Shown: positions 35,993-46,390, numbered from the stretch's first letter. The stretch is 64,000 bases of DNA from Bremerella sp. P1 (GCF_028748185.1 NZ_CP118164.1:186001-250000); one strand, 5' to 3'. The notes: generated from the sequence alone by a model not told the origin. Numbers and translations: made by a program.

Positions 35993-37852
35993 ATGGCCAA
36001 ACGAAATACCTCATCCCGACGCCCTTCGATTCTACTGCCACTGCTATTGGTGTTGGTCTTGCCTATGGTGCTGTTCGCCGGCACGCTGGGAACGCTGATG
36101 ACGCTGGGGATCGAAATCCCCTTCTTGAAGAGCCCCGAACCGCCGGCGCTGCGGATCCCTGCCAATCCCCGACCATTGGCTGCCTACCATCGTGTCGGTC
36201 GAGACGACCTTGTCGACTTCGAGACGGGGCAGATTCGCTACATGAAGATGCCCCCACAATCGGCCGTGGGCTCAGAGCTTAAGGGAACGACCCTTAGTGG
36301 TGAAATGGCCGAAGGGGTCGTGCAATCGGTTGCTACGAAAGAAATCCAGGGAGGAACCTACCCGGTATTTCTGCTGGCATCAGGCGAGGAAGTACCGCTG
36401 CCCAATGTCGATGAAGTGGGTGGCGCCTACTTGCGCCTGGGGAATATCATCGGCCGGGTACTCGATCGTGAGAAGTCCGCCAACTTCGGGTTCACCGAGG
36501 GAAATTTCCTGCCAGAAGGTACACGTTCCGGTACCGTCGGTGGTGTTCCGAGCGGCATGAAAGCGTACACACTGGAGGCCGGCAAACTGGTCGGCATTCA
36601 TGGTTTGAACTTGGGCGATAAGGTCGATTTACTGGCAAGTGTCCCAGTCGATAAGGTGAGCAGCGGCGGGGGTCTTTCCGCCAATGGGCTGCTTTCTTCT
36701 TCGCTGATCGTTGATTCGAATTCGTCTCGATCACGTGATGAGGAGCGGTCCGAACCTCATTTGATTGCCAGCGACGTTCAGGTAATTTCGCCCGTTTATC
36801 GTCGCGCGAAGACATCCACGTCCAGTTCATTGATCGGTGGTACTTCGACCAAAAACATGCCGGTAGAAGAGGTGGTGCTGGCGGTCCACGAACGTGATAT
36901 CCCTGCGGTGACCGAAGTGCTGGGTATGAACGTGCCTATCGCGGTAGTCGCGCACTCGGGACAGCCGGAAGCCAACCAAGAAGATGAGATTCCCGCAGGT
37001 ATGGTGAAGGTGGTGGTAACGCCTCGAGAAACGGTTCCTTACACGCAGTTGCATCTTTCGCAGTTGGTTCCCGGTGGAGCCCGTCAGCCGCGAACGATTC
37101 TGTTGGCCGAAGAGCAGGTCAACGACTTGAAAATCCTCTCCACAACGGACCAGGTCGTGGGGCGAGTCGTTCGCCGAGCCAAGTCGCCGGGGACGTTTTT
37201 CACTGAGGATGACTTCTTTCCCATCGGCACCCCAGCAGGTCTAGCGGCTGCCGTGCCGTCCGGGCAGGTCGCTTACACGATCGATGCTTCCAAGTTGAAC
37301 GGGATCGCGGGTCTCGGTCTCGGTGATCGCTTCGACCTGATCGCCACGCGGCCTGTTGATTTCCAGAAAATGGCCCAGCGGATTGGCGCGAAGGATTTAG
37401 TTGTCTCCTCTGCGATTCGCCAAGGCGCGTTGCGACTGGATGCGGGTGCGCATACACAAGTCGTTTTGCATGGAGCCACCGTGATTGCCCCGCCAGGGTC
37501 AACAGCAATGCGAATGCATGGGACCGTCACGACCAGCAAGAAGCAGGACATCCAGTCGCCGATGGTGATTGCCGTTTCTCCGGAAGAGATCACGAAGCTG
37601 AGTGAGGTTATCGCGACCGATACCCAGTTGACGGCCATCTTACGAGGTATGGGGGACGTGGATGCGACACCGATTCCCGATTCGGTCGATCCAACCCAGT
37701 CGGTGCAGGTCCTCGATTCGATTATTGGAAGCGATCGCCAACCGATCGTATTCCTGGGTGATCGCAACAGCACGCCAGCCAAACCGCTGAATCTTCAGGA
37801 CTTGTTGCCACCAGCAGAAGCCAAGCCTGCCAACGATAAGGCGGTGCAATGA
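35993..37852 (+). CDS. cpaB: CpaB/RcpC Flp pilus assembly protein, double-length
   Basis: A 619-residue CpaB/RcpC-family periplasmic protein, about twice the usual 250-320. One N-terminal membrane helix (ILLPLLLVLVLPMVLFAG) is followed by two SAF-type halves. The first contains 'ANFGFTEGNFLPEGTRSGTVGGVPSGMKAYTL'-like sequence. The second repeats it ('PGTFFTEDDFFPIGTPAGLAAAVPSGQVAYTI'). Each half carries an 'LNLGDKVDLLAS'/'LGLGDRFDLIAT' strand. Thus the gene is an internal duplication. CpaB associates with the secretin and cell wall. It overlaps the next gene by ATGA. Confidence 0.85.
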   Translation: MAKRNTSSRRPSILLPLLLVLVLPMVLFAGTLGTLMTLGIEIPFLKSPEPPALRIPANPRPLAAYHRVGRDDLVDFETGQIRYMKMPPQSAVGSELKGTTLSGEMAEGVVQSVATKEIQGGTYPVFLLASGEEVPLPNVDEVGGAYLRLGNIIGRVLDREKSANFGFTEGNFLPEGTRSGTVGGVPSGMKAYTLEAGKLVGIHGLNLGDKVDLLASVPVDKVSSGGGLSANGLLSSSLIVDSNSSRSRDEERSEPHLIASDVQVISPVYRRAKTSTSSSLIGGTSTKNMPVEEVVLAVHERDIPAVTEVLGMNVPIAVVAHSGQPEANQEDEIPAGMVKVVVTPRETVPYTQLHLSQLVPGGARQPRTILLAEEQVNDLKILSTTDQVVGRVVRRAKSPGTFFTEDDFFPIGTPAGLAAAVPSGQVAYTIDASKLNGIAGLGLGDRFDLIATRPVDFQKMAQRIGAKDLVVSSAIRQGALRLDAGAHTQVVLHGATVIAPPGSTAMRMHGTVTTSKKQDIQSPMVIAVSPEEITKLSEVIATDTQLTAILRGMGDVDATPIPDSVDPTQSVQVLDSIIGSDRQPIVFLGDRNSTPAKPLNLQDLLPPAEAKPANDKAVQ

Positions 37853-38898
37853 TTCAACTGAGCTTTAGAACTCGACGACAACCGAGACGCGGCTACGTGC
37901 TGGTGCTGTTTGCGATGCTGTTCTGGGTGTTACTGGGAATGGCTGCGCTGGTGATCGATTTGGGTTTGTCCCGCGTTAAGCTTCGCCAGATGCAATCTGC
38001 CACGGATACTGCGGCACTCGCCGGACTGCAAGGCGAGCTGACCGGTCCGGACGATCGTATCGAATCGCGATGGCTGGCAGCGCAAACGTTTCATCCTGAC
38101 ATCAATCAGGACTTTGAAACCTACGCCACCCAACAAACGGAACTGAGCATAGTTGATGACTCCCCACCTGCAGGCGGTGTCTTGGAAGACCCTCGTGGAC
38201 GGCGATGGGCGCCGAATCTGGAGCCCAACACCGATAACGTTTCCAAGGGGGACTTGGAGTATTTGCCGGGCTCGAACGAATTCTATGCTCGCCTACGCCA
38301 CTCGACGATCGCTCCCGTAGTGGGAGTGCGAGGCGACTCGCCTCCGCTACCCTATCTTTTTGGTCGCGCGACCGTGCGAACACCCAAAAGGCCAAGTGAC
38401 GCAATTTATCGTGGTATGACCATCAAGTCGGCATCATTGGCCTCGACAACGCGAGCTCTATCGATGGGGCCCACGGTCGTTACTCCGATGGGAGATACGA
38501 TCGCCGGCGTTGAATTTGTTGCGACACTCAGTGAATGGGACAACTCGATTGTCCATGACATTCAACCGGGCGAAGAGCTAACCCGATATAGCGTCGGTGA
38601 TGTCGCACCGAACGGTATGATGCCCGCTGCATCGTCGCCCACCGGCTACGTCGCAATCTACGATCCGTCGACAACTGAGGCGAATCGGATCGCTGGCTTT
38701 GGCTTCATCGTGAGTGGATCTCGGGAACTCGGCCACATTGCGCCGGAAAATGCGACCAGCACTATGTTCCCCGCGATCAATGCTTCGTCCCCTCCTAGTC
38801 TCGCCGAATACCAACAGTTGTTCAGCATAAACGGAGATAATTTCGTCCAGACGGTTTGCTTGTCTCCGACTCCCGTTAATGAATTTCAAGAAGACTAA
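37849..38898 (+). CDS. TadG-like pilus assembly protein
   Basis: A 349-residue protein with the TadG-type start RRGYVLVLFAMLFWVLLGMAALVIDLGLSRVKLRQMQSATDTAALAG, a single membrane helix followed by the TadG 'D-x-A-ALAG' helix. The rest is an extracytoplasmic domain with no named fold. TadG helps anchor the pilus in the envelope. Overlaps cpaB by four bases and ends six bases before tadZ. Confidence 0.8.
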   Translation: MIQLSFRTRRQPRRGYVLVLFAMLFWVLLGMAALVIDLGLSRVKLRQMQSATDTAALAGLQGELTGPDDRIESRWLAAQTFHPDINQDFETYATQQTELSIVDDSPPAGGVLEDPRGRRWAPNLEPNTDNVSKGDLEYLPGSNEFYARLRHSTIAPVVGVRGDSPPLPYLFGRATVRTPKRPSDAIYRGMTIKSASLASTTRALSMGPTVVTPMGDTIAGVEFVATLSEWDNSIVHDIQPGEELTRYSVGDVAPNGMMPAASSPTGYVAIYDPSTTEANRIAGFGFIVSGSRELGHIAPENATSTMFPAINASSPPSLAEYQQLFSINGDNFVQTVCLSPTPVNEFQED

Positions 38899-38903
38899 CA
38901 CCT

Positions 38904-40160
38904 GTGTCCACGAAACCTCAAGTACTCACCGTTACCCGCGATCCGAAGCTGCGGAACGAATTACAGGAACTACTCTCCTCTTTCGAGGATCGTTCGTTCG
39001 TAGTGGTCTCGGCTCAGGACAATCGTCAGGCAGTGGAAGTGGCCCGAACTCGCCAGCCTGAAATTGCGCTGGTCGAGATGCGTGAGAGCAGTTTGCCGAT
39101 TCAAACGTTCGCCCGTGAAATGGCGGCAATCTCTCCAAGCACGACGGTAGTGGGGGTCATTCGTGACGGGGCGTTCTCGGGCAATACGTCCGAAAGCCAG
39201 ATTGTTATCGACTTGCTGCGGAGTGGGGTGAAGGACTTTTTGCATTATCCGTTCTCCCTTGGGGAATTGGACGAACTCGTCCGACGTGTCGAGAAGAGTG
39301 CTCAAAAGGCTCCGGCGAAGCTCGGCGCTGTGGTTGCATTCGTGAGCAACAAGGGGGGCGTGGGCAAATCGACGTTGGCGATCAATACGGCAGTTGGTTT
39401 GGCTCAGAAATATCCGGGGCGTGTGCTGCTGGTCGATGCGTCGTTGCAACTGGGGGTTGCAGCCTCAATGCTGGATCTACGTCCAGCCGCCACGTTGACC
39501 GAAGCCGCGAAAGAGCAGAGCCGGCTCGATACGACCCTCATCCAGGAAATGGCCGTGGCCCACTCATCGGGCTTGCATTTGCTGGCGGCCCCGCGTGATG
39601 CAGTTGAAGCGGCAAAGGTCGACGATGAAGTCATGACGCAAGTACTTTCGCTTGCGCGGCGATCCTACGACTACGTCGTGGTCGATACGTTTCCGGTCTT
39701 TGATGCGATCTCATTGGCGATTTTAGACCTGACTTCGAGAGCCTTTGTCGTTACCGAGAACGTTGTTCCTACACTCTTAGGAACCGCCAAGCTGATTGAG
39801 TTGCTCGATAAGTTTTCGTATCCATCAGATCAAACCGAAGTGATACTGAATCGTCAGCAACGAGTGGCTGGCAGCTTGAGTCCAAACGATATCGCTATAC
39901 GGCTGGGAAGACCGATCGATTGGATCTTCCCCTACGATCGCAACGTGATTGGTGCGGCGAACACCGGCATCCCAATTGCCACTACGGCCCGCGGCTATTT
40001 TGGCTTTGGTCGTGAACTAAAGCGATTTATCAGCGAAGTAGCGAACACTCGGGGCGACTTGCGTGCCAATGGTGTTTCCTACCCTGTCAACGGCAACAAG
40101 AGTTCAACGAACCGAAACAGCCATGACTTTGCGGAAGCGATCGTGGAGGAAAATCGATGA
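38904..40160 (+). CDS. tadZ: TadZ/CpaE localisation ATPase
   Basis: A 418-residue MinD/ParA-like protein. Residues 1-120 are a receiver-like (atypical CheY) domain. The P-loop domain shows VAFVSNKGGVGKSTLAINTAVGLAQ, the deviant Walker A of TadZ/CpaE, then LLVDASLQLG and VVDTFPVFD. TadZ places the pilus machine at the cell pole or membrane site. The start is GTG 38904, six bases after the TadG stop. It overlaps tadA by four bases. Confidence 0.9.
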   Translation: MSTKPQVLTVTRDPKLRNELQELLSSFEDRSFVVVSAQDNRQAVEVARTRQPEIALVEMRESSLPIQTFAREMAAISPSTTVVGVIRDGAFSGNTSESQIVIDLLRSGVKDFLHYPFSLGELDELVRRVEKSAQKAPAKLGAVVAFVSNKGGVGKSTLAINTAVGLAQKYPGRVLLVDASLQLGVAASMLDLRPAATLTEAAKEQSRLDTTLIQEMAVAHSSGLHLLAAPRDAVEAAKVDDEVMTQVLSLARRSYDYVVVDTFPVFDAISLAILDLTSRAFVVTENVVPTLLGTAKLIELLDKFSYPSDQTEVILNRQQRVAGSLSPNDIAIRLGRPIDWIFPYDRNVIGAANTGIPIATTARGYFGFGRELKRFISEVANTRGDLRANGVSYPVNGNKSSTNRNSHDFAEAIVEENR

Positions 40161-41554
40161 GCGACGACTCACTCCGCGACCTGTTCGGCAATAACACGGC
40201 TTCAGTTCCACTTCAGAGGATGAAGCGGGAAGAGAAGAAGCGAAGCCAGACCCTTCCGCCATCGACGCCTTTGGGGAATGATGCCGGAAGCATCAACTAT
40301 CTGAATGTAAAAGCCGACCTTCATCGAACGCTGCTTGATGATCTCGACCGCCGCAACCTGATTGGTGCCAGCGAAGCCGACCTGAATCGTTTCGTACGTG
40401 ATTTCGTCGACCAGGCGCTCGAAGAGACCGTCGTACCCTTGAACGACCAAGAGCGAACTCGCCTTGTCGATGACCTGCTTGAGGAAACGCTTGGCGTTGG
40501 TCCGCTCGCAAGCCTGATGGCCGATCCGGCGGTTACCGATATTTTGGTCAACGGCCCTCATCAAGTTTATGTGGAACGATTCGGCCAATTGGAACTAACG
40601 AAAATCCAGTTCCGCGACGTCGATCATCTCATTCGTATTATCCAGCGGATCGCTTCTCGGGTAGGACGACGTATCGACGAAGGTTCTCCTATGGTCGATG
40701 CTCGCCTAGCGGATGGAAGCCGTGTGAACGCCACGCTCCCGCCTGCGACGATCGATGGGCCTACGCTTTCGATTCGTCGTTTTGGTAAGCGTCGTCTGCG
40801 TGCGGATGACTTGATGCAACTCGGTATGTTTTCGGAAACGATGCACCAGTTTCTGCAGTACATGGTGATTGGACGACGAAACATCCTTGTCTCTGGCGGT
40901 ACCGGCTCCGGGAAGTCGACCTTGCTCGGGGCGGTTGCCGAATCGATACCTGGTCGCGAGCGAATCGTCACGATCGAAGATGCGGCAGAGTTGATGCTTG
41001 ATCAAGTGCACGTCGTCCGAATGGAGACGCGGCCGCCCAATGTGGAAGGGCGAGGTGTGATTACGTCGCGCGACTTGATGGTGAACTCGCTGCGTATGCG
41101 TCCAGACCGGATCATCATGGGGGAAGTTCGTAGCGGCGAGGCGCTAGACATGCTGCAAGCCATGAACACAGGGCACGATGGCAGCCTGACGACCATTCAC
41201 GCCAATAGCCCACGAGACGCATTGAGCCGCCTGGAGACGATGGTCTTGATGGCCGGGCTCGACCTTCCTTCTCGGGCGATTCGCGAACAGATCGTTTCTG
41301 CTATCCAGGTTATCGTTCATGTGCGTCGCTATGAGGATGGTGTCCGTCGCGTAGAGTCGATCGCCGAGATCGCCGGGCTGGAAGGGAATACTCCTCAACT
41401 CCAAGAGATTTACCGCTTTCGTCATCAAGGCCGCGAAGGCAAACGCATCCAGGGCCAACATCAAAGCACCGGCATTGTCCCACGCGTGGTCGATCAACTG
41501 CGTGCCCTGGGAACGGACCTGCCCATGTCGCTCTTTCAGAAGGGAGAAGCGTAG
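40157..41554 (+). CDS. tadA: TadA/CpaF pilus assembly ATPase
   Basis: A 465-residue secretion ATPase of the GspE/VirB11 superfamily that powers Flp fibre growth at the inner-membrane base. Residues ~60-200 are the N-domain ([31 protein letters not shown]). The P-loop is [21 protein letters not shown]; then the Asp box TIEDAAEL, the Walker B-like [19 protein letters not shown] and the His box [15 protein letters not shown]. All catalytic features are intact. It overlaps tadZ by ATGA and shares its last base with the tadB start. Confidence 0.95.
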   Translation: MSDDSLRDLFGNNTASVPLQRMKREEKKRSQTLPPSTPLGNDAGSINYLNVKADLHRTLLDDLDRRNLIGASEADLNRFVRDFVDQALEETVVPLNDQERTRLVDDLLEETLGVGPLASLMADPAVTDILVNGPHQVYVERFGQLELTKIQFRDVDHLIRIIQRIASRVGRRIDEGSPMVDARLADGSRVNATLPPATIDGPTLSIRRFGKRRLRADDLMQLGMFSETMHQFLQYMVIGRRNILVSGGTGSGKSTLLGAVAESIPGRERIVTIEDAAELMLDQVHVVRMETRPPNVEGRGVITSRDLMVNSLRMRPDRIIMGEVRSGEALDMLQAMNTGHDGSLTTIHANSPRDALSRLETMVLMAGLDLPSRAIREQIVSAIQVIVHVRRYEDGVRRVESIAEIAGLEGNTPQLQEIYRFRHQGREGKRIQGQHQSTGIVPRVVDQLRALGTDLPMSLFQKGEA

Positions 41555-42414
41555 TGGGTACGGTTATCTTTCTGGGAACGATCGGAATCCTGGGACTGGT
41601 TGCCTATCGAATGCACCAGGTGCAACTTCGTGCACTGGCCCTCGATCGTTTTCAGACGATTGAATACGTCGAACCGATCGCTGAGCAGCCGACTGAGACA
41701 AAACCGCAGCGGCAAGTCATTCGTCGATATTTGTTGATTCCGTGGATTTGTGGAGCAATCGCATCGGTCATCGTGTTCTGGCTGGTCGGCCTTAGTGCGG
41801 TGATCTCGCTGACGATGGGCTTAATCGTAGCATTGCTATTGGTGATCGTCGAAGTCTGGAACGCCCAACGGCAGGCTGCCAAGCTGGAAGAGCAATTAGC
41901 CGAAGCGATCGATCTGATGATTGGTACGCTGGGCGCCGGAGCAGGCCTCAGTACATCGATGTCAGTTGTGATCGAAGAACTTCGCGATCCGCTTCGTGGC
42001 CAATTCAAGGAACTACTGGGAAGGATCAACTTCGGGGATGATGCGCGACTCGTGTTCGCACAACTCGCTGCTCGTATTCCTTTAGATACCTATCTATTGT
42101 TCGCCTCCGCTCTATCGGTTCACTGGGAAGTCGGGGGGAACCTGACACCCACACTTTCGGCCGTCGGGCAAACGATTCGAGACCGTCTCGAGATTGCCCG
42201 GCGTATTCGATCCAACGCTACACAGTCCGATATTTCGACCGTTGCGATCCTCGGTTTGACTTACTTCATTGCCTTGGTGATGTGGAGAAACAGTCCAGAT
42301 CAGATGGAAGCTTTCGTTACCTCACCGACGGGCGAGTTTTTCGTTGCCGGATCAATGTTACTGCAAGCGGTCGGTATCGTCTGGATGCACTGGATGAGCC
42401 GTCCCAAGTTTTGA
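41554..42414 (+). CDS. tadB: TadB inner-membrane platform protein
   Basis: A 286-residue GspF-domain protein with two membrane helices before and two after the type II secretion F domain (EQLAEAIDLMIGTLGAGAGLSTSM; ELLGRINFGDDARLVFAQLAARIP). With TadC it forms the platform on which TadA acts. GTG start at 41554 overlapping the tadA stop. It ends one base before tadC. Confidence 0.88.
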   Translation: MGTVIFLGTIGILGLVAYRMHQVQLRALALDRFQTIEYVEPIAEQPTETKPQRQVIRRYLLIPWICGAIASVIVFWLVGLSAVISLTMGLIVALLLVIVEVWNAQRQAAKLEEQLAEAIDLMIGTLGAGAGLSTSMSVVIEELRDPLRGQFKELLGRINFGDDARLVFAQLAARIPLDTYLLFASALSVHWEVGGNLTPTLSAVGQTIRDRLEIARRIRSNATQSDISTVAILGLTYFIALVMWRNSPDQMEAFVTSPTGEFFVAGSMLLQAVGIVWMHWMSRPKF

Positions 42415-42415
42415 T

Positions 42416-43336
42416 ATGAACGCGTTTTGGATTCTCATTGCTGTTACCTTCTGGGGCGTTTCCCTAATTGGAATCGCCTTGTTGTGGCGTTCGCTGCGCG
42501 CGTGGCAATTGACGCAGTTGCGTTGGGAGGCAAGCGAAGAGGTCACCACAACAAGCGAAACAGATCTTCGCGACATGCATTGGCTGCGAAGATGGCTTTA
42601 CCGTGCTGGCTATCGAAGCGATGACGCTTGGACATGGTGGCTGGTCGCGACGATCATGTTTGTGGCGATCGGTGCCGTAGTTGCAATACTATTGGTGCTT
42701 AGCGGCGTGCAAACTTTGATGGTTCGCACAATTACGCTCGTCCCAGGCGGAACAGGCGAAGTCTTTCTCCCTCTGGCTTATTTGGCTCCGTGGTTCTTGG
42801 CAATTACGCTTGGCCTGACTCCTTGGCTGATTGTCCGGCAGCGACGACGCGATCGCGTCCAGAAGATTGAACAAGACTTACCGCTGGCGATGGAATTGCT
42901 TGCAACGCTCAGCCAGGCAGGCCTGGGATTTGATGCAGCACTTTCGCGGGTGATGGAAACTCGCTTGGCGATCCGCCCATTGGGCAAGGAATTGCGAAGC
43001 TATCAGGCGGACGTGATGTCCGGCCGAGCACGCTCGGAATGTCTGCGGCGTCTGGCATGGAGAGCGGACGTACCGGGACTGTCCATACTCACATCAGCGC
43101 TAGTGCAAGCGGACCAGGTGGGGATGGGGATCTCGGATGTTCTCAGAAGGCAAGCCGATGACCTGCGTTCTCGTCGCCGTGAAAGGGCAAACATGTTTGC
43201 GATGGGCTTGGCTACGAAGCGCATGTTTCCTCTGGTGATTTGCTTCTTACCAGGGCTATTCGTCTGGACGCTCGGACCTGTATTTATCCAGTTGATCCAA
43301 ATGGCGGATACGTTCACTCAAGTGCGGAATTTCTAA
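42416..43336 (+). CDS. tadC: TadC inner-membrane platform protein
   Basis: A 306-residue GspF-domain partner of TadB. The F domain is clear (KIEQDLPLAMELLATLSQAGLGFDAALSRVME; GMGISDVLRRQADDLRSRRRERA), flanked by membrane helices, with the characteristic end MFPLVICFLPGLFVWTLGP. The stop overlaps the start of the DUF192 gene (TAATG). Confidence 0.88.
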   Translation: MNAFWILIAVTFWGVSLIGIALLWRSLRAWQLTQLRWEASEEVTTTSETDLRDMHWLRRWLYRAGYRSDDAWTWWLVATIMFVAIGAVVAILLVLSGVQTLMVRTITLVPGGTGEVFLPLAYLAPWFLAITLGLTPWLIVRQRRRDRVQKIEQDLPLAMELLATLSQAGLGFDAALSRVMETRLAIRPLGKELRSYQADVMSGRARSECLRRLAWRADVPGLSILTSALVQADQVGMGISDVLRRQADDLRSRRRERANMFAMGLATKRMFPLVICFLPGLFVWTLGPVFIQLIQMADTFTQVRNF

Positions 43337-43740
43337 TGCCCCAGGTTGTCCAATTACTCGACGCACAATCGGACGCTGTTTTGCTTGATCGGCTCCATTT
43401 GGCCACGAGTTTCTGGAGACGCTTTCGCGGACTACAACTCTCGCCGCCACTTCCAGTTGACGAAGGACTTCTGCTTGTCCCTTGCCGATCGGTACATACG
43501 CAGTTTATGCGATTTGCAATCGACATCTACTTCTTTTCGGCGTCTGGAGAGGTGCTGTCACGCAAGCTCAATGCCCGGCCTTGGGTGAGCGTGGCCGCTG
43601 ATCGCAGCGCAAGCTTCGCGATTGAAACTTCCACTCGTGAATTCCCATTGCTGGAAGTTGGGCAAAATATTCTGCTTACCGGCGATGAGCCCCATAGCAT
43701 CGCGGGGCACCGACAGCTTGCTAGCGTCACAAGATCTTAG
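43336..43740 (+). CDS. DUF192 protein in the Tad locus
   Basis: ATG 43336 overlaps the tadC stop, fixing this start. The 134-residue product has the DUF192 pattern: ATSFWRRFRGLQLSPPLPVDEGLLLVPCRSVHTQFM, then FAIDIYFFSASGEVL and a final FPLLEVGQNILL strand. DUF192 is a small beta-barrel domain of unknown biochemical role; this copy lacks an export signal. Its coupling to tadC and position before the secretin suggest a cytoplasmic accessory role in the pilus locus. Confidence 0.8.
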   Translation: MPQVVQLLDAQSDAVLLDRLHLATSFWRRFRGLQLSPPLPVDEGLLLVPCRSVHTQFMRFAIDIYFFSASGEVLSRKLNARPWVSVAADRSASFAIETSTREFPLLEVGQNILLTGDEPHSIAGHRQLASVTRS

Positions 43741-43918
43741 GCCTCTGCCGGAATCCCGATTGAAACGAGTAATTGGCCTGAATCGAATATGGCGATCAAG
43801 TCGATATCAAGGAGTGTTACTGTTTGGTAGCACGCAAAGGTACTTAGTATTCATTCAGACCGTGCCGGCGCTTTCGCGTTCGTTGGGCATGGTATTTCCT
43901 CGAACCAGGTATGGCTCG

Positions 43919-45778
43919 ATGTTGCGTGCGTTCTTGTTTCCAACAACTTTAGCTTGGTTGATCGTCCTCTCTGGAACGGTTACCTCGGCTACTGCTCAGA
44001 CTTCGAGGCAGCCGCTGGTTCATGACTTTCGCTCTACCAGCGAGACACCCGCGCTACGACTGGCTCAGGCTCCTGATCGCCCGATCGAAGTCGGCCAACC
44101 TCCGATTCTGCTGAATCAACCGTCCGTCACCCCGCAAGTTGATCGCCTGGAACGCCTCGAGAATCTTCCACCTGGGCTGCGGGTTCCTCAGCCATCGGAA
44201 GCCGTTCAGAAGACTTACAACGAGTTCGTCCAGGGAACTATCGATCCAGAGAATACCCTCACCATCATTGAGGGCCGTCCCCGGATTCTGGTCTTCAAAG
44301 AAACTCCCATCCGGATCTACCTGCCGGATGATCGCATTGCAACCTACCAGGTGATCTCTGATCGAGAGATCTCATTGGTCGGTGTTCGACGAGGCACAAC
44401 CGTCCTCAACATTTGGGTCGCTGATCCAACGCAACCCAGCGGTCAACGGATACTTAGCTATTTGATTCGTGTTCTGCCAGATGTGGAAACAGCCCAGCAG
44501 TTGTCCGCCACCTACACCAATCTTAGCAACGAGATCAACCAGGCGTTCCCAGACAGTTATGTCGAACTTCAGTTTGTGGGTAACCAACTGATCGTTCGAG
44601 GACAGGCAAAAGATTCCATTGAGGCCGTGCAGATCTTGCAAGTGGTTGCTGCCAACGCACCTGGCACATCGTCGCAACCCCAACTTCAGGATGGCGAAAT
44701 TGTCCTTCGAAATCAGACAGTCGCGACGGTGACAGACAATGTCATTCAGCAGCAGATCGATAAGATTTCACAGCAACTACGCGATGCAAATATCGTCAAC
44801 CTCTTACAAATCCCGGGCGACCAGCAGGTGATGCTCAAAGTGACCGTCGCCGAAGTGAATCGTAGTGCTGCACGCAGCATCGGCATGGATTTCTCAGTCG
44901 CCAACAATGCAGGCACGGTCTTCCAGCAAACGACCGCCGGAATTCTCTCTGGCGGGTTAACTTCTTCCTCGAACGCTGGAAATATCATGGCTTCGCTGGA
45001 TGGTGGCCAAGTTGACATTGCGATCCGAGCACTTCGTCAATTGGATCTTGCCAAATCTCTAGCCGAGCCAACGCTCACCACGCTTAATGGGCAAACCGCA
45101 AGCTTCAGTGCTGGTGGTCAATTCCCGGTTCCTTCAGCGATCATCACCAACGGCGGATCTGCCCAAGGGGTGCAGTTCATCCCCTTTGGAGTGCAGCTTA
45201 ACTTTACACCCAACATTGTCGATCGCGACCGAATTCGGCTTGTGGTCAATGCCACGGTTAGCAGCCGAGATGAAAACCTTGGAACGAGTGTCGGTGGCAG
45301 CAGTTCCGCAGGCGGTACCAGCGTTTCAGGCCTTCAATCAAATGACTTCAGCACGACGGTCGAGTTGCGTGAAGGACAAACACTTGCGGTCGCCGGTTTG
45401 ATTCAACATAACTTCGGCAGTAACGCTCAGCGAATTCCTTTCTGGGGCGATTTGCCAATTATTGGAAACACTGGCGGCCTGAACCAGACCTCAGCAGACG
45501 AACAAGAACTGGTTGTCTTGATTACACCCCAACTTGTTCACCCAATCGATGCCTGCACCGGTCCGGCACTTCCTGGCGATGACATGCACGAACCCAATGA
45601 CATTGAGTTCTTCCTGTTGAACCGACTCGAAGGTCGACACACTAAAGGCTATCGCAGTCCAGTCCGAACCGATCATCACCGTCAACATGTCGGCAATCAC
45701 TGTGATGAATGCCAGTTTCTAATCGGTCCCACTGGGCGTGCATTCAACTGCTGTGACCAACCGATCCTGTACAAGTAA
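43919..45778 (+). CDS. rcpA: RcpA/CpaC-type outer-membrane secretin
   Basis: The Tad secretin that forms the pilus exit pore. The chosen start is ATG 43919 (AGGT upstream; signal MLRAFLFPTTLAWLIVLSG, cleavage after TAQ); ATG 43889 is an alternative, and the longer open frame before it overlaps the DUF192 gene. The product is 619 residues: a pilus-type N-terminal secretin domain (RPRILVFKETPIRIYLPDDRIATYQVISDREISLVG), a BON-like segment (VELQFVGNQLIVRGQAKD), and the secretin barrel (VMLKVTVAEVNRSAARSIGMDF; QELVVLITPQLVHP). A Cys/His-rich tail of ~80 residues (HVGNHCDECQFLIG...CC) is extra compared with most secretins. Confidence 0.9.
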   Translation: MLRAFLFPTTLAWLIVLSGTVTSATAQTSRQPLVHDFRSTSETPALRLAQAPDRPIEVGQPPILLNQPSVTPQVDRLERLENLPPGLRVPQPSEAVQKTYNEFVQGTIDPENTLTIIEGRPRILVFKETPIRIYLPDDRIATYQVISDREISLVGVRRGTTVLNIWVADPTQPSGQRILSYLIRVLPDVETAQQLSATYTNLSNEINQAFPDSYVELQFVGNQLIVRGQAKDSIEAVQILQVVAANAPGTSSQPQLQDGEIVLRNQTVATVTDNVIQQQIDKISQQLRDANIVNLLQIPGDQQVMLKVTVAEVNRSAARSIGMDFSVANNAGTVFQQTTAGILSGGLTSSSNAGNIMASLDGGQVDIAIRALRQLDLAKSLAEPTLTTLNGQTASFSAGGQFPVPSAIITNGGSAQGVQFIPFGVQLNFTPNIVDRDRIRLVVNATVSSRDENLGTSVGGSSSAGGTSVSGLQSNDFSTTVELREGQTLAVAGLIQHNFGSNAQRIPFWGDLPIIGNTGGLNQTSADEQELVVLITPQLVHPIDACTGPALPGDDMHEPNDIEFFLLNRLEGRHTKGYRSPVRTDHHRQHVGNHCDECQFLIGPTGRAFNCCDQPILYK

Positions 45779-45813
45779 CGTCACGCTGAAACGGAAGCCC
45801 GAGAAATTCCGCC

Positions 45814-46380
45814 ATGACCCAACATCAAAACAAAGTCTGGTACTTGCTGGTGCTGGCAATCTGCTTTTGGCAGACCGGCTGCTGTTCCAAATGCGGCAGC
45901 CCCTTTTGCTGGGATCGTTGTGCTGACATTCCGCCTGGAGCCATCCCTCAACCCTTAGGAACGTATGCGTGCGGTTGGCAACAGGTACATACCAATGCGG
46001 CTGACATCGACAAGCTCACCATTTACCGTGCTGAATGGGTTGGAGCATCGGCCGAACTTGGTCCTTTTGGTAAACGTCACCTGGCTGACCTGCCTGATCT
46101 GGCGTTGCGTCTCGGGTCGCCGATCGTGATTGAAGTTTCAGAAAATCAGGAACTCGATCAGCTTCGCATGACCTACATTCAGGATGTCCTTGCCAAAACC
46201 AATTTCCCTGAGCCTCAGCAGTGGGTCGTGCTTGGCTACGCCAAAGCAGAGCCGATGTACGGCATTGAAGCCCCCAGCGCATCAAGCTCTTACTTGGGTG
46301 GATCCCAGATCAGAACCGGTGCTGCCCAAGGATTCTCAGGAAATGCTGGGGTCGGCAATTCCATTCAGTTTGGCTATTAA
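45814..46380 (+). CDS. Secretin-associated lipoprotein (RcpB-like position)
   Basis: A 188-residue protein with a lipoprotein-type signal (WYLLVLAICFWQTGC, lipobox QTGC) followed by a Cys-rich stretch (CCSKCGSPFCWDRC). The middle (YRAEWVGASAELGPFGKRHLADLPDLALRLG) and a 'PIVIEVSENQELDQLRMTYIQDVLA' segment recall the RcpB/CpaD outer-membrane factor region of BON-like fold, but similarity is weak. It sits between the secretin and the TPR lipoprotein, the slot used by RcpB/CpaD in other Tad loci. Confidence 0.65.
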   Translation: MTQHQNKVWYLLVLAICFWQTGCCSKCGSPFCWDRCADIPPGAIPQPLGTYACGWQQVHTNAADIDKLTIYRAEWVGASAELGPFGKRHLADLPDLALRLGSPIVIEVSENQELDQLRMTYIQDVLAKTNFPEPQQWVVLGYAKAEPMYGIEAPSASSSYLGGSQIRTGAAQGFSGNAGVGNSIQFGY

Positions 46381-46390
46381 GGGGCAAAGC

